A stretch of DNA of 64,000 nucleotides, taken from positions 49,808,064 through 49,872,063 of the forward strand of contig OX359274.1 of assembly GCA_947179155.2 (NCBI GenBank), in the 5' to 3' direction. The translations under genes were made by a program, and so were the position numbers. This DNA is from Hedera helix. Its lineage: Eukaryota > Streptophyta > Magnoliopsida > Apiales > Araliaceae. This document shows, one piece after another, positions 37,773 to 48,574 of this stretch. A model generated the notes under the pieces. The model did not search any database. It worked only from the letters and a program-made list of their open reading frames with translations, and was not told where the DNA came from. The first letter of the stretch is position 1; each line of letters opens with the position of its first letter.

Positions 37773-38460
37773 CTAATTACACATACATATACTCAAATAA
37801 AAAGTTTGATACAAAAAATACATAATTTGACACATATGTTACCATAATTGAGAAAAAAATTACATGATTTGTCAAAAAGATCACATATTTAGAAAGTAAT
37901 GCTGTATTGTAACGAAGGTTACTAAAAATGACATAAATGTTACTCGTTTTGACATACTTATTATATATATATTTATACTTGGATAAAAGAGTTGATATAA
38001 AAATTATATAATTTGACATATATGTTATCATAGTTGAGGAAAAAATTACATAATTTGACAAATAGATCACATTTTTAAAAAGTAGTGTTACTTGTATTGA
38101 CGTATAGGTTACTAAAGATGATACAAACGAAACTCATTTTGACATACTGATTACATATACGTAACTTGGATAGAAACTTTGATACAATAATTACGTAATT
38201 TGACATATGTGTTATTATAATTGAAAAAAAGATTACATAATTTAGCAAATAGATTACATATTTAGAAAGTAATATTATTTTTATTAACATGAAGCTTACT
38301 AAAAATAACACAAAAGATACTCATTTTGACAAACTGATTACACAACTGTGCTTTAAAAAATAAATTAATGATTATATGATGTAATTTGACATATGAGTTA
38401 TCATATTTGAGAAAAAGATTATACGATTTGACAAATAAATTATTAAAAATATAAATTTAT

Positions 38461-38869
38461 GAATTATGAATTACAAAATTTATATATCCACCATTAGAAA
38501 TTTATTTAGCCTTCTAAATGTATCTTTTAAGTGATCCTACAAAAGATATGTCAAAAGATATAATAGTGACCAATTAGACAAATTAGAGGTTATCAAAAAG
38601 TATAATTTTTATTAATATTTTAATATATAATGAATGGTAAAAAATATCTTAAAATAATCTAATGAATAACATTAAAAGTAACGTGCCTACATCAAAACTA
38701 CTAGTGAAGGACTCAGAAAGAAAGGAATCCTGCTTCTTCCTCGGTTGATTATTGATTGGAACATTTCTTGAGCTAGCGGTGCTGTCACACATGCATTTTT
38801 GAATAAAGTAGACTTCGAAGCTCAAATTTTATATTATTATTGATTTTTACACTTTAAATTAAAAAATAT
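38461..38869. other. AT-rich spacer
   Basis: End of the satellite and unremarkable DNA up to the next inverted-repeat element. Confidence 0.45.
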
Positions 38870-40440
38870 GTTTAAGTACACCTCAAATTTTATTGGATTA
38901 AATGTAGAATACATCACTATATTATAGGCCAATTTACAAGTGAATTACTAATAATTTTTTTCTTACATTCAACTCACTGAATTGCGTTTTACTAACAAAA
39001 TGTTAACAATTCTGTTAACTCAATTGATTTTAAACAAAAATTAACAACACAACGTAAAAAAAGTTCTTACATGGCAAGGAGAATCATACGCGGTCTTCAA
39101 TTGCTAAAAATAAATAAAATATTTTTAACATAACTTTTAACATATTTTTAAGTTGCCTTTTAATTGCTAAAAAAATTAACATAATTTTTAATATAATTTT
39201 TAGCCATTACCTTTTAATTGTTAAAAAAATTAACATATTTTTAACATAATTTTTAAATTTCCTTTAAATTGCTAAAAAAATAACATAATTTTTAAATTGC
39301 ATTTTAATTTCTAAAAAAAATAACATAATTTTAAAAAAAAGAAAAAAAGAAAAACCGCAGTATAATCAATCTTTTCGGATGTAAATCATTCTCTATTCAT
39401 TTCAATCTAGATCCTAAAAATTCTATTTTCATTATTTTCAATCTTCATCTCTAAGAACACATAATCAACATTCCATATTAAAACCACACTAAAACTATAT
39501 TCAAAGCATCCATTGCGGTCAAATCAGATTCAATACAGAACATATCTTTATTTGGGTTTCTTTTTCATCAAAACAGAACATCAAACAATTTGGTGATCGT
39601 AAAAATACTCTCTCTATAGATCGAAACAATTCATAGCGCTTGCTAACCTCAAAACTGAGTAGCTGTAAAGATTTAAAAAAAAAACCATGAACACCCTGCA
39701 ATTTCATTCTAAACAAATTAAACAATTAAAATTAATTAATTAGAGTTACTGTTCATATGCTTCTTGCCAAACACTATGAACACCCTGCAATTTCTCCCTA
39801 ACACACAAACACACACACATACAAATACATAGAATAATACATAAAGCTCTTATGGAAACTAAACTTCTAATCTGAAGCTTCCTGCAAAGCGTCAATCTTG
39901 GTCTACAAACCCAAATCAAACCATACATGGAAATCAAAAACCCAAATCAATTAATTTAATATGAAGCTTCCTGCAAGAAACCCAAATCAACATCATCCTC
40001 CGTTAAACTTCAACAAATGGAAGCTTCGAAGACAATAGAGCAAGAAATTGGAGGGCTTAAGCTTAACCATGCAATTTCAGATATGGGAAATAAGGTTATT
40101 TGGGTTAATATAATGTATTTTGATTGTGTAATTTATTGTTTTAGTGTGCTATTTTAATCTTTTGCCGTTCTATTAATTAGAAAAGATGATATCATATTTA
40201 AGAGTATATAATTTTTTACACATTAGCATTAAAATCATATTTAAGTCATACTTGGCACTTCTACGTCATTCTCCATTAAAATATTTAATGTTCTTGACGG
40301 ATTTTTAATTTTTTGTTAATAAATTATAGTTTAGTAGTTGATTGTAAGAAAAAAAAAAGTTCAAGTACCGACTCATAAGTTGACATAAAATACAGTGACT
40401 TATTAAACATTTAACCCAAACTTCATTTGACCGTAACAAA
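38870..40440. mobile_element. Long-inverted-repeat (MULE-like) element
   Basis: The left arm (about 38875-39010, with GGATTAAATGTAGAATACATC and then TTTTTTTCTTACATTCAACT) is matched in reverse by 40435-40290 (GGGTTAAATGTTTAATAAGTC, then TTTTTTTCTTACAATCAACT). The arms are about 150 bp and diverged. The centre includes a degenerate 60-bp minisatellite (39100-39340) and possibly captured host DNA on the minus strand. Exact ends and target duplication are unresolved. Confidence 0.5.
39100..39340. repeat. Degenerate minisatellite of about 60 bp
   Basis: TTGCTAAAAAAATTAACATA and near copies recur four to five times, alternating with TTTTTAAATTGCCTTTTAA-type spacers. Confidence 0.65.
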
Positions 40441-40750
40441 AACACACTTTTCACACTTAAGTGGTTAATCGGTCAAAAATGACATGTTATTCCTGTAAAC
40501 TAAATTTTGCAAGGGTAATTTAGGTATATCACAATATATTAAAGGACAAAATCGTAAAAAAACAACAAAATAATTTAAAATATGCATTCTCATGTAATCA
40601 ATATAAAAATAAAATAAAAAATAAAAAATAATACAACAAACACATAATAAATTAATTAAAGACTTAAGTAATAAATTGAATTATAAAAAAAAATCCAAAT
40701 ATCAAAAATCTCTTTTCCTCAATTGGGGGTGAAAATGGGGTTTCCGATTT

Positions 40751-40787
40751 GGGGGGGGGGGGGGGCGGGGGCGGGGGCGGGGGGGGG
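40751..40787. repeat. G run of 37 bases with three C interruptions
   Basis: Fifteen G, then C-GGGGG-C-GGGGG-C and nine G. It can form a G-quadruplex on the plus strand. As with the poly-C at 20673, sequencing length error is possible. Confidence 0.95.
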
Positions 40788-41639
40788 AATGGGGTTAGGG
40801 AGGTTTCGAAGAGGAAGACGATGAAGGAGTGGAAAGGGGGTCAGTGGGTTTATAGTGGAATTAAGGAAGAATGTAGCAGAAAGAGAGGATTCGGTGGTCT
40901 TGCCACTGCTTGAAATCTCCCGTTCCTTTTGAAATTTTCCTAGTCCAATTATACGTAAATCCTCTCCTTCTAAAATTGTGAATTAGCTTCCACAAACCCT
41001 CCTCCCTTTGGATTGCTCAATTGCTCGAATAACTACTTAAATCATGTTTTATCGTTGATTTCAATTCCAGTTTTCATTTGTGGATTAGGCTTTTGATTCT
41101 CTAATTGGATTGACCGCGCACCCACTTCTCCTTCGACAATTGCAGCAATTCCCAAAACTATACCTTCCCAAATGGGCTTCGTCATCTTCTAATGAATATG
41201 ACTGGGCTTCGTCGTCTTCTGATGAAAACAAACGGCTAAAATCACAGGTTAGCTCATTATGAGTTATTGAGTTAGCTCACAAAAATCACTGAGTTAGAAG
41301 CACTTAGAGCAAGATATGCCGAGTTGACTCACCAGTTGAAGTTCTCGTTGATAGCCGTGGGGTTGTTGGGAGACCTATGCAAGTAGTTTCATTTTTTGAT
41401 ACAATGGACAATGATTATGGGTTTTCACTTTTTCTGTTATCTATTTATGTTTTTAATTCTTCAAATGTAGGATTTTTATTTGATAATTTATCTACATGAT
41501 TTATATTATGGATTGCTGGATAATGTTTTGCGATTTGTAAGTTTGGTTAACCATTTGGGAGTTGTAATTGGGTCCATATGTGTGTGAGTGGTGGGTTGTT
41601 ATGTTGAATGACGATTGAAAAGAATTGTTTTAAGGTTTC

Positions 41640-41955
41640 GAGATTAGATTCATATGAAGGACAACGAGTCATGTGAAGGATTATGCAAGGGAGTATGGTG
41701 GATATTTGCATAGCAAAGTGAAGGATGTTGCTCTTGATGCATGAAAATCGGGTTGCAGATACGGCGAGTCATGTGAAGGATTATGTGAAGGAATATGGTG
41801 GATATTTGCCCTGGAGGAGTATAAGGAGTATGTTTAGTGATGAAGATAAGTTCCCAAAAGCGGTTGAATATGATGATGATGCTGATAAATTTGAAGATTG
41901 TGATTCTGGCGCAAGGCCAGATGACTTTTATTTGTTGGGACTGATTTGGAGTTAG
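41640..41955 (+). pseudogene. Unrecognised gene fragment with an internal duplication
   Basis: The open frame from 41725 reads ASHVKDYVKEYGGYLPWRSI followed by an acidic tail rich in Asp. About 80 bp upstream (41665-41705) a near copy (SHVKDYAREYGGYLHSKV) precedes it in the same sense, so the piece is partly duplicated. I do not recognise the family; it may be captured host coding DNA. Confidence 0.35.
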
Positions 41956-42261
41956 AATTTGGGTTTAGATCATTGAGGAAGAAGATGAACAGAGATTTTG
42001 AAAGTTTATTTTAATCTTTTTAAAATGTTATACCTATTTCACCCTTTGAAAATGGATTTACAGGTACAACTAGTTATTTTTTGACATGTTATATGTGAAA
42101 AGTGTGTTTTTTGTTAGGTCAAATGAAGTTTGCGGTATACTTAGACACATTTTTCAGTTTATGGTGCAAAAGTCAACAATAGTGTAAAGTTTGGGGTGCA
42201 AAGTGTACTTCAGTCTGTATTTTTTAGGTGAGAACTAGAATTTGAAAGTAGATATACGGAG

Positions 42262-42263
<2 letters not shown>

Positions 42264-42328
<65 letters not shown>
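42264..42328. repeat. (TA)n microsatellite at a MULE border
   Basis: About 32 TA units, immediately left of the long-TIR element. Confidence 0.95.
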
Positions 42329-42331
<3 letters not shown>

Positions 42332-43571
42332 GGAGGTTCAAAAACTCACCCTCTCAAACGGCTCGCCTATTTAAGGAGCCCCTTTAATTTCTCTCCCCTC
42401 CGTTCCTCTCATTTTTTCCCTCCTTGTAGTCTAACACTTAAGCCCCATTTTCAATTTCTCTCTCCTCCTGTTACTCCCATCCTATGAAGAAGTTGCAACC
42501 TTTTTTCTCGTTTCTCTCTCCTCCTCTCGCCAACACTAGTTGCAACCCCTTTTACCGTTTCTCTCACCTCCTCTTACCAAAACACATCAGATTTGGACAG
42601 AAGGTCAACCCAAACCAGTTGTGCATTTTTATTTGGGAATACTTTGACATAAAGTTTATAGCTTTGGAATATACTTCATTACAGCTTTGGAATATTTCAC
42701 CGAGTTTGTAGCTTTTTTAGATTTTTTACTTGACAAAAATTTAAAGGAATTTTATCCGTTAAATTTAAAAAATTGTCTTTGTTCTATATATGTTGCCCTG
42801 TTTTTGTTCTATGTAGATTAGGTGAAATTTGATTAGTGAAAAATATTCTCAGTTTAAAAATTCTCATAAACCATATGAATAAAACTAAAAATCAATTAAA
42901 AAATTGTGAATCTGAAAGCTTGAAAAAATTTAACCCAAAAAGAATGGTTGAAGGAAATAGCTAAAGGCATTAATTGAAATGGTTCGTGTCCTCTAGATCA
43001 CTACCCACCACCATTTTTTAAACTGTTGAGGGATTTTTAAAACAAACAAAACTTGTATTCTCTGTCGGTTCTTCATTTTATATCGAACTTTAAAAAAAAT
43101 GCATATTATAAATATCTTTTCTTTCACATATACCTCTAAAAATAATAAATAATTAGTTTAGTACTTTGATATGATAACAAAAGATGACAACAAACTTGTG
43201 ATTCATTTTATACTACAATCGAAAAATAAAGGATTATTTTTGTGAAACAAAAAGAATTTGCAAAAAGTACTCTTTTGGTAGAGTGGATGGAGTACAATTG
43301 TTTGTTAATATTTTTATTGATAATGTTATTTCAAATATTAAAGCTTACACCAAATTTCAGCTCATTAATGAGACTCCTATCTAATTTCTGATTATTAGTA
43401 GAGTACATAAGAGATATTTCTTAAACATATATTTCTCTTTATTGATTTCAATTTGATTAGTCATTCTACATGCAAAAATAATATTGGTATATATACTGCT
43501 TGTTTGCTATGTGCCTTGGTCACTCTTTGCGATTCATCTGTGCACATACATTATTTTCAGATTTATTAAAA

Positions 43572-43865
43572 ATGAATGACATGGACCATGAAATAGGGAG
43601 TTATGAGGATAATGCAAAAATAAATTTTGAGAACATGTTCAATTTCAATATAGAAATAGAGGGGGATGATTTGGGTGCAAAGGAGTCGGATGTGAACAAT
43701 GATAAAACTGTTATCTATTATCCTCAAGTAGCTGATGAGTTTACGCCTAAGCTAGATCAATAATTTCAAACATTAGATGATGTTCACACTTTTTATAATA
43801 CATATGCAATGCATGCTGGTTTTACTGTGCGAAAGTTTACTAAGAATAAAATGATGCAACAATAA
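43572..43865 (+). pseudogene. FAR1/FHY3-type N-terminal fragment (MULE-derived)
   Basis: The frame from the ATG at 43572 has an acidic start (MNDMDHEIGSYED). It then reads YYPQVADEFTPKLDQ, a TAA stop, and FQTLDDVHTFYNTYAMHAGF-TVRKFTKNK. P-x-L-x(2)-F-x-(T/S)-x-(D/E)-x(4)-FYN-YA-GF-VRK is the opening of the FAR1 DNA-binding domain, found in domesticated FHY3/FAR1 factors and in Mutator-like transposases. The rest of the transposase is replaced by tandem repeats. Being inside long TIRs, it is best read as the remains of this element's own transposase. Confidence 0.72.
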
Positions 43866-44795
43866 TATATTGATATATTTTGATATATTGTCGAGCCAAA
43901 TATATCAATGTTGGATCAACTGTATCAATATGATGCAACAATGATATATTGATGTAATTTGATATATGGATAATACATTTGAACCAATATTGATATATTC
44001 AAGACATTTGTCATTTGATACAATATCGATATATTTGATTTCACAATATATCAAAATATATTGTCGAGTTAAATATATCAATATTGGATCAAATGTATCA
44101 ATATGATGCAAGCATCAAAATCCAAACAAGCCTTGGTATTATCTATATTCTCTTTTATGCAATGATGCCCTTGGAGATGACGTAGCATCGATCATAGAAC
44201 AATATTGGAACAAATGTATCAATATGATGCAACAACAATATATTGATATATTTTGATATATTGCCGAGTCAAATATATCAATATTTGATCAAATGTATCA
44301 ATATGATGCAGCAATGATATATTGATATATTTTGATATATTGCCGAGCCAAATATATCAATATTGGATCAAATGTATCAATATGATGCAACAAGGATATA
44401 TTGATGTAATTTGATATATGGATAATACATTTGAACCAATATTGATATATTCAAGACATTTGTCATTTGATACAATATCGATATATTTGATTTCACAATA
44501 TATCAAAATATATTGTCGAGTTAAATATATCAATATTGGATCAAATATATCAATATAATGCAAACTTCACAATCCAAACAAGCCTTGGTGTTATCTACAT
44601 TCCCTTTTATGTAATTATGCCCGTGGAGACGCCGTAATGTCGATCATGGAACAATATTGAAACAAATGTATCAATATGATGCAACAACGATATATTGATA
44701 TATTTTGATATATTGCCGAGCCAAATATATCAATATTGGATCAAATGTATCGATATGATATATAACAAGGATATATTGATATTTTAAGTCATTTA
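43855..44795. repeat. Tandem repeat block built on ATATATCAATATTGGATCAA
   Basis: Short units (TGATATATTTTGATATATTG, then ATATATCAATATTGGATCAA and ATGTATCAATATGATGCAAC) are stacked. A higher-order unit of about 452 bp is duplicated: 43890-44240 matches 44342-44690, including the non-repetitive phrase AATCCAAACAAGCCTTGG. Many units are self-complementary. Confidence 0.85.
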
Positions 44796-45679
44796 ATATA
44801 ACATGGTTTTTGTGCATTCCCTGAAATAACATCAGAAAGTAGCCATAACCAACTTAATTTTTGAAATACAGAAGAAAACCTTTTGTAGGTGATTTCTTTT
44901 CATCACCAATTCGGAGTAGATGCTATTTGGAGAGTGAATGACATTTTATTTGTTGTAGGCCCACAATTTTCTATAACCTTTACATTATACTACTGACTAA
45001 CTATATCAATGGCATTGGAGAAATTTTAAATTTAAAATATTTTTCATTAATCAAATTTCACCTAATCTACGTAGAACAAAAGCAGAGCAACATATATAGA
45101 ACAGAGACAATTTTTTAAATTTAATGGATAAAATTCCTTTAAATTTTTAAATTAAGAATATTTGTCCAGATCTGATATGTTTTGACAAGAGAATGAGAGA
45201 GAAACGATAAAAGGGACTGCAGCTAGTGGTGGCGAGAGAAGGAGAGAGAAACGGGAAAAGGGGCTGCAGCTTCTTCAAAGGATGGGGGTAACGGGAGGAG
45301 AGTGAAATTGGAAAGGGGGCTTAAGTGTTGGACTGCAGGGAATAAAAAAATGAGAGGAACGGAGGGGAGAGAAATTAAAGGGACTCCTTAAACAGGTGAA
45401 CTGCTTAATAAGGGTGAGTCACTACTGTATAGCGGCATTCATAGTACGTACCCGTCCCTGTAGTAATTCAACCATTTTCTGCCACTAAATAATATACAAG
45501 TCCAACCATTTTCATATGGACTACTGGATTGGATTGTATTGAATTTTAACCAGTCCAACCATTTTGATTGTGCAGGGTCATAGTCAGTGAGGACAATATC
45601 AGGCCTAATTGTGGTCTCCATTTTTTTTCTCAATAATTTTTTTCCATATATACTTTAACAATGTTAGGAATTTACAAGT

Positions 45680-46260
45680 AAGTTGAGTCCCGCGTGAAGG
45701 ACCAATGGCCTAGCAATAGGAAAAAGGGAACTGTTATTTTCATAATGATTTTTGTTATTTTTATATGTGGGTTTCATTTTTTATCGACAGTAGCCCCATT
45801 TTTTATATGTTAAAACCGTTGTTATAAGTAAAAAATGAGAATCGCGTGCAAAAATAATAAAAATCACTGTGAAAATATCAGTTTCCTAAGAAAAAAAGTC
45901 CCAAAAGATCTATAGGAAATAAATAAATGAAGAGGAAACAGTATTTTGCCCATTCCCGATGTTATTGTCATCATTCATGTTCGGTTGATGAAACAGTATG
46001 CTCATCCCAAATAAGAAGGAACATACATATAGTTGACATCATAATGAAAGAGTAGTTAGTAACCTCAAGTAGAAAACCTTTCTAATTTGCCAAAAGGAAA
46101 TTTGGCCTCACCTAGACGACCAATACTAGACGCTATAATACAATAACGAACAGCAGCAGAATAACAGTTACAGTTGCTGGGAATTTTTTTTGCACATGGT
46201 GTTCTTGGATAATCCCTCCAAACTGAGAGCAGATTGGCTGCTGATCTTCACTTGAAACAT
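45680..46260 (-). pseudogene. Truncated copy of the PRC-barrel gene
   Basis: 46131-46072 in the minus sense resembles exon 2 of the intact gene (51577-51497): both have TATTGGTCGT and TTAGAAAGGTTT in order, but here with indels and no frame. 46256-46206 resembles the end of exon 1 (around 52440-52390, CAGATTGGCTGCTGATC against CAGACTGGATGCTGATC). The flanking intron is also shared: GTTCGGTTGATGAAACA at about 45979 against GTTTGGTCGATGCAACA at about 51321. Order and orientation match the intact gene, so this is a genomic partial duplication, now decayed. It carries only the exon 1 end, exon 2 and part of intron 2. Confidence 0.72.
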
Positions 46261-46559
46261 ACAAGAGACATAGATTGCCTACAATGAGCGTTCGTTATAT
46301 GCCAAGTCATTTGTATGAAACAAACATAACAATGGATATATATATATAGATGGATGGCCTCCATTTCAATGACCTTCCCTTTATATATTATATCATCATC
46401 ATGACAAGCATAGCATAGACAGTAAAAGTTTTTTCTTGTAAATTTCGTAGCACCCAGAGTACAATGATGTATTATACCAACAATTTCGTAGCCAGATATC
46501 TTGATTCAGACATACATCATTAATTAAGATGGATAGAAAAAGTAAAATTATAACAAAAA

Positions 46560-47482
46560 TCAAGAGTTTTCCATTTCAATTATAACCCTAGCCTGATGAT
46601 TCGGAGGTGTGCTTCCGCTTTTCAGCTCATCTTCTCTGTCTTCTGTCTTCACGCTCTGAATATTAACAAACAAATTAAGATACATGTAAATAGGACGTCC
46701 TCAGAGAAATTTAAAAGTAATGTTGGCTGGTGCCACTTGCCTTTTGCATATTATCCTCCTTAATCTTATTCTCCTGTTCCTTGTCTCTAAGGGATCGAAT
46801 TGGAGATATCTTCAACAAATTTGCAATCCATTAGATGATGGTTAGGTGATCGATAGCAAAACATTTCCAAAAACATGATCAACTTACTACTTGATAAAAA
46901 TGACTCGCATCATCTTGAATAGTAATAAATTATTACTAGTATTATTATTAAGTGAATATAGTTGTTAAAAAATTAAGGAATTGAAGATACCAGGCACGAA
47001 GATCTGAGCTGGTTTAAGCGGTAGAGGCGGTCGACCTCGATCTCGAGCATCCTCTGAATTTGGCCCCTCTCTAGGAGGTGGTTCGTTTGCATGTCCAGCA
47101 CCAGATCCCTCTCTCTCAGCTTCTTCTCGGTCTCGTCTTTGTCAAGTCTCATTCTTTCCAGCTTCTCGCGAATCGCGCTCAGCTCCTCCGCCAGCGACGC
47201 ATCCAATGTGGTCTTTGTTTCGATCTGGTTGCTTGTATTCTTAGACGGAGGAGGAGGAGGATTCTCCTTGTTGGATTCGTGATTATCGGTGGTGGAAAGT
47301 GAGATCTCAATCCGTCCAGTCGTTTTGGGGGGTTTGCAGGGGGGCTTATTATTGTTTACGTCGTGGTGGTGGTGGTGGTGATTCTTGGGTTGGAGTGGTC
47401 TTCGGCCAGTTTTGGAAGGATGATTGGGATTGGATTTAGGATTGGGAGATGGCGGAGCTGCTGCTGCTGTTGTTGTTAACAT
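46560..47482 (-). CDS. Coiled-coil plant protein of unknown function, 3 exons, 218 aa
   Basis: Exons are 47482-46991, 46809-46741 and 46655-46560, all phase 0, closing in frame at 218 residues. Intron 1 is GT-AG; intron 2 has the donor AAG|GCAAGT, a standard GC-AG site. Residues 1-90 are low-complexity (Ala/Pro/Asn with a run of six His, Lys-Pro-rich, then Pro-rich). From about 95 to 160 runs a charged heptad-like segment, SLAEELSAIREKLERMRLDK and onward through EIEVDRLYRLNQL, predicted as a coiled coil. The C terminus is hydrophilic (SPIRSLRDKE, then a Glu/Lys-rich tail). I have seen this pattern in plant proteins without an assigned role and do not name it. The low-complexity N terminus argues against an organelle-targeting peptide; a nuclear or cytosolic place is a guess. 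Confidence 0.82.
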
Positions 47483-47941
47483 GATGATGAAGTGTGAAAG
47501 AAGACGAGAGATGGAGATTTCTTCTGCTTTTTTGGGGGAACCGAATAGTTTGGAATTGAGGGGTTGATTTGATTATCAATTTGAATTTCAAAGTAGCGGA
47601 CTAACGGCTACCTACTTTTCTTTTTCAAAGCCCTTTTCTTATCTATCATTTGAAAAGATTCTTCTCTTAAACTACCACTACTCTTCTCTCCATACTCCTC
47701 CGGACAATTAATCTCAACCCTTCATTTAACAAGGATATATGCTTGCGTTTGGTATTAAATTGGTAAATACTGCTGTGGGGTTTCTCTAGTGTTGCTTTAA
47801 TTACACGAGAAGAATAATAAACTCTCTTCTTTTTTTATGATGATAAAACTCCAAATAATATGAAGTGTTGTGATTTAACTCCAACATTAGTTTGCCAAAT
47901 ATCAGAGCCCTTTGAATAATTTGTTATATTCCAAAAAACAT

Positions 47942-48030
47942 GGGCCTATTAGTAGCTCAGCTGGTTAGAGCATCGTGCTAATAACCACAAGGTTGCACTC
48001 AAACATCACAAGATCAAAGAGGATGGGCCA
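47942..48030 (+). tRNA. Degenerate tRNA-Ile (AAU) pseudogene
   Basis: AGCTCAGCTGGTTAGAGC gives an intact D-arm and A box. TCGTGCTAATAAC is the Ile anticodon arm with anticodon AAT, and GGATGGGCCA matches the 3' end. The 5' side has an extra TAG before AGCTC. The T-arm has lost the GGTTCGA core and carries about 12 extra bases (TTGCACTCAAACATCACAAG). With no B box it is unlikely to be transcribed or charged. Confidence 0.75.
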
Positions 48031-48031
48031 T

Positions 48032-48139
48032 GCTACATTTGGCAACTCAATTATTAACTTTTTTATTGAGCATCAAGAGGAGCCATTTTCATTTGAAGAA
48101 GTAGTGGACTGAAGCTACATTTGGCAACTCAATTATTTC
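48032..48139. repeat. Short direct repeat flanking 60 bp
   Basis: GCTACATTTGGCAACTCAAT followed by TATT occurs at about 48032 and again at about 48115, right after the tRNA remnant. Confidence 0.8.
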
Positions 48140-48574
48140 GTATTAAACTTAATTGCCAAGTTTTAACTACAACTCAATTCTATAGAATTACAAATGTGCT
48201 TTAATTCCAATTCACTTGAAATTGACAACTTGAGTTCAAAGGTGGTGTAACGAATCAATCCATCACCAACTCAACATACCGAGATTACCTCTCACTCTCA
48301 AAATAACAGAAAAGAATACACAATCATAACATCCCAACTCTATTTTCCCATAATCAGATACAACCAAATCAGTCCAAGAAAGTACTCCAATATTTTAGGC
48401 ATCAAATGTTAATCCTACCAACTGTCTCTTGTTTGCCAACCATTTCAAACCACAAAGATAGGGTGCCAAGTTATTTGGCAAAAAAATGGCAAATATATCT
48501 AGCTAGAGAGAGAGACAGAGAGAGAGAGAGGACAAAGGATGTATATACAAGACAGAAAGCATCATCCTTGCAAA

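Larger units (their letters stand above)
32973..38460. repeat. 187-bp satellite array, interrupted by transposons
   Basis: Monomers are recognisable by ATTTGACATATGTTATCATA and, downstream, AGAAAGTAATATTA. In the clean part the anchor ATTTGACA recurs at 37824, 38011, 38198 and 38383, spacings 187, 187 and 185. Further monomers lie at 32973-33118 and 36822-37065. The array is broken by a nested pair of solo LTRs and by a TIR element. The spacer at 36891-36946 is a TA microsatellite. Confidence 0.85.
40410..42215. mobile_element. Second MULE-like element abutting the first
   Basis: CAAACTTCATTTGACC-GTAACAAAAACACACTTTTCACA at about 40418-40460 is matched in reverse at about 42135-42090. Matching continues inward (ACATGTTATTCCTGTAAA against the reverse of TTTACAGGTACAACT). 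The interior has a G-rich run, a promoter- or leader-like stretch (40790-41260) and an acidic open frame, and looks like captured host DNA. Boundaries are approximate. Confidence 0.5.
42331..45430. mobile_element. MULE with long terminal inverted repeats
   Basis: 42345-42860 and 45425-45035 are inverted copies of each other. Both contain CTCACCC, then TTTAAGGAG-CCCTTTAATTTC, TCTCCCCTCCGTTCCTCTCA, TTGTTCTATATATGTTG and AGATTAGGTGAAATTTGAT in that order. The left arm has an extra 130-bp insertion. TIRs of about 400-500 bp are typical of Mutator-like elements. The interior holds a FAR1-type fragment and a tandem repeat block. The 9-bp target duplication could not be confirmed because the left flank is a TA run. 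Confidence 0.75.
47483..48574. other. Spacer between the two minus-strand genes
   Basis: Holds the promoter region of the coiled-coil gene, a tRNA-Ile remnant (47942-48030), a direct repeat pair (48032-48056 and 48115-48139) and the 3' flank of the PRC-barrel gene with a GA-rich run at about 48505-48530. Confidence 0.55.

Noticed and set aside
47078..47302. Plus-strand frames opposite the coiled-coil gene
   Set aside because: They are antisense shadows of exon 1, which has a full splice structure and domain sense on the minus strand.
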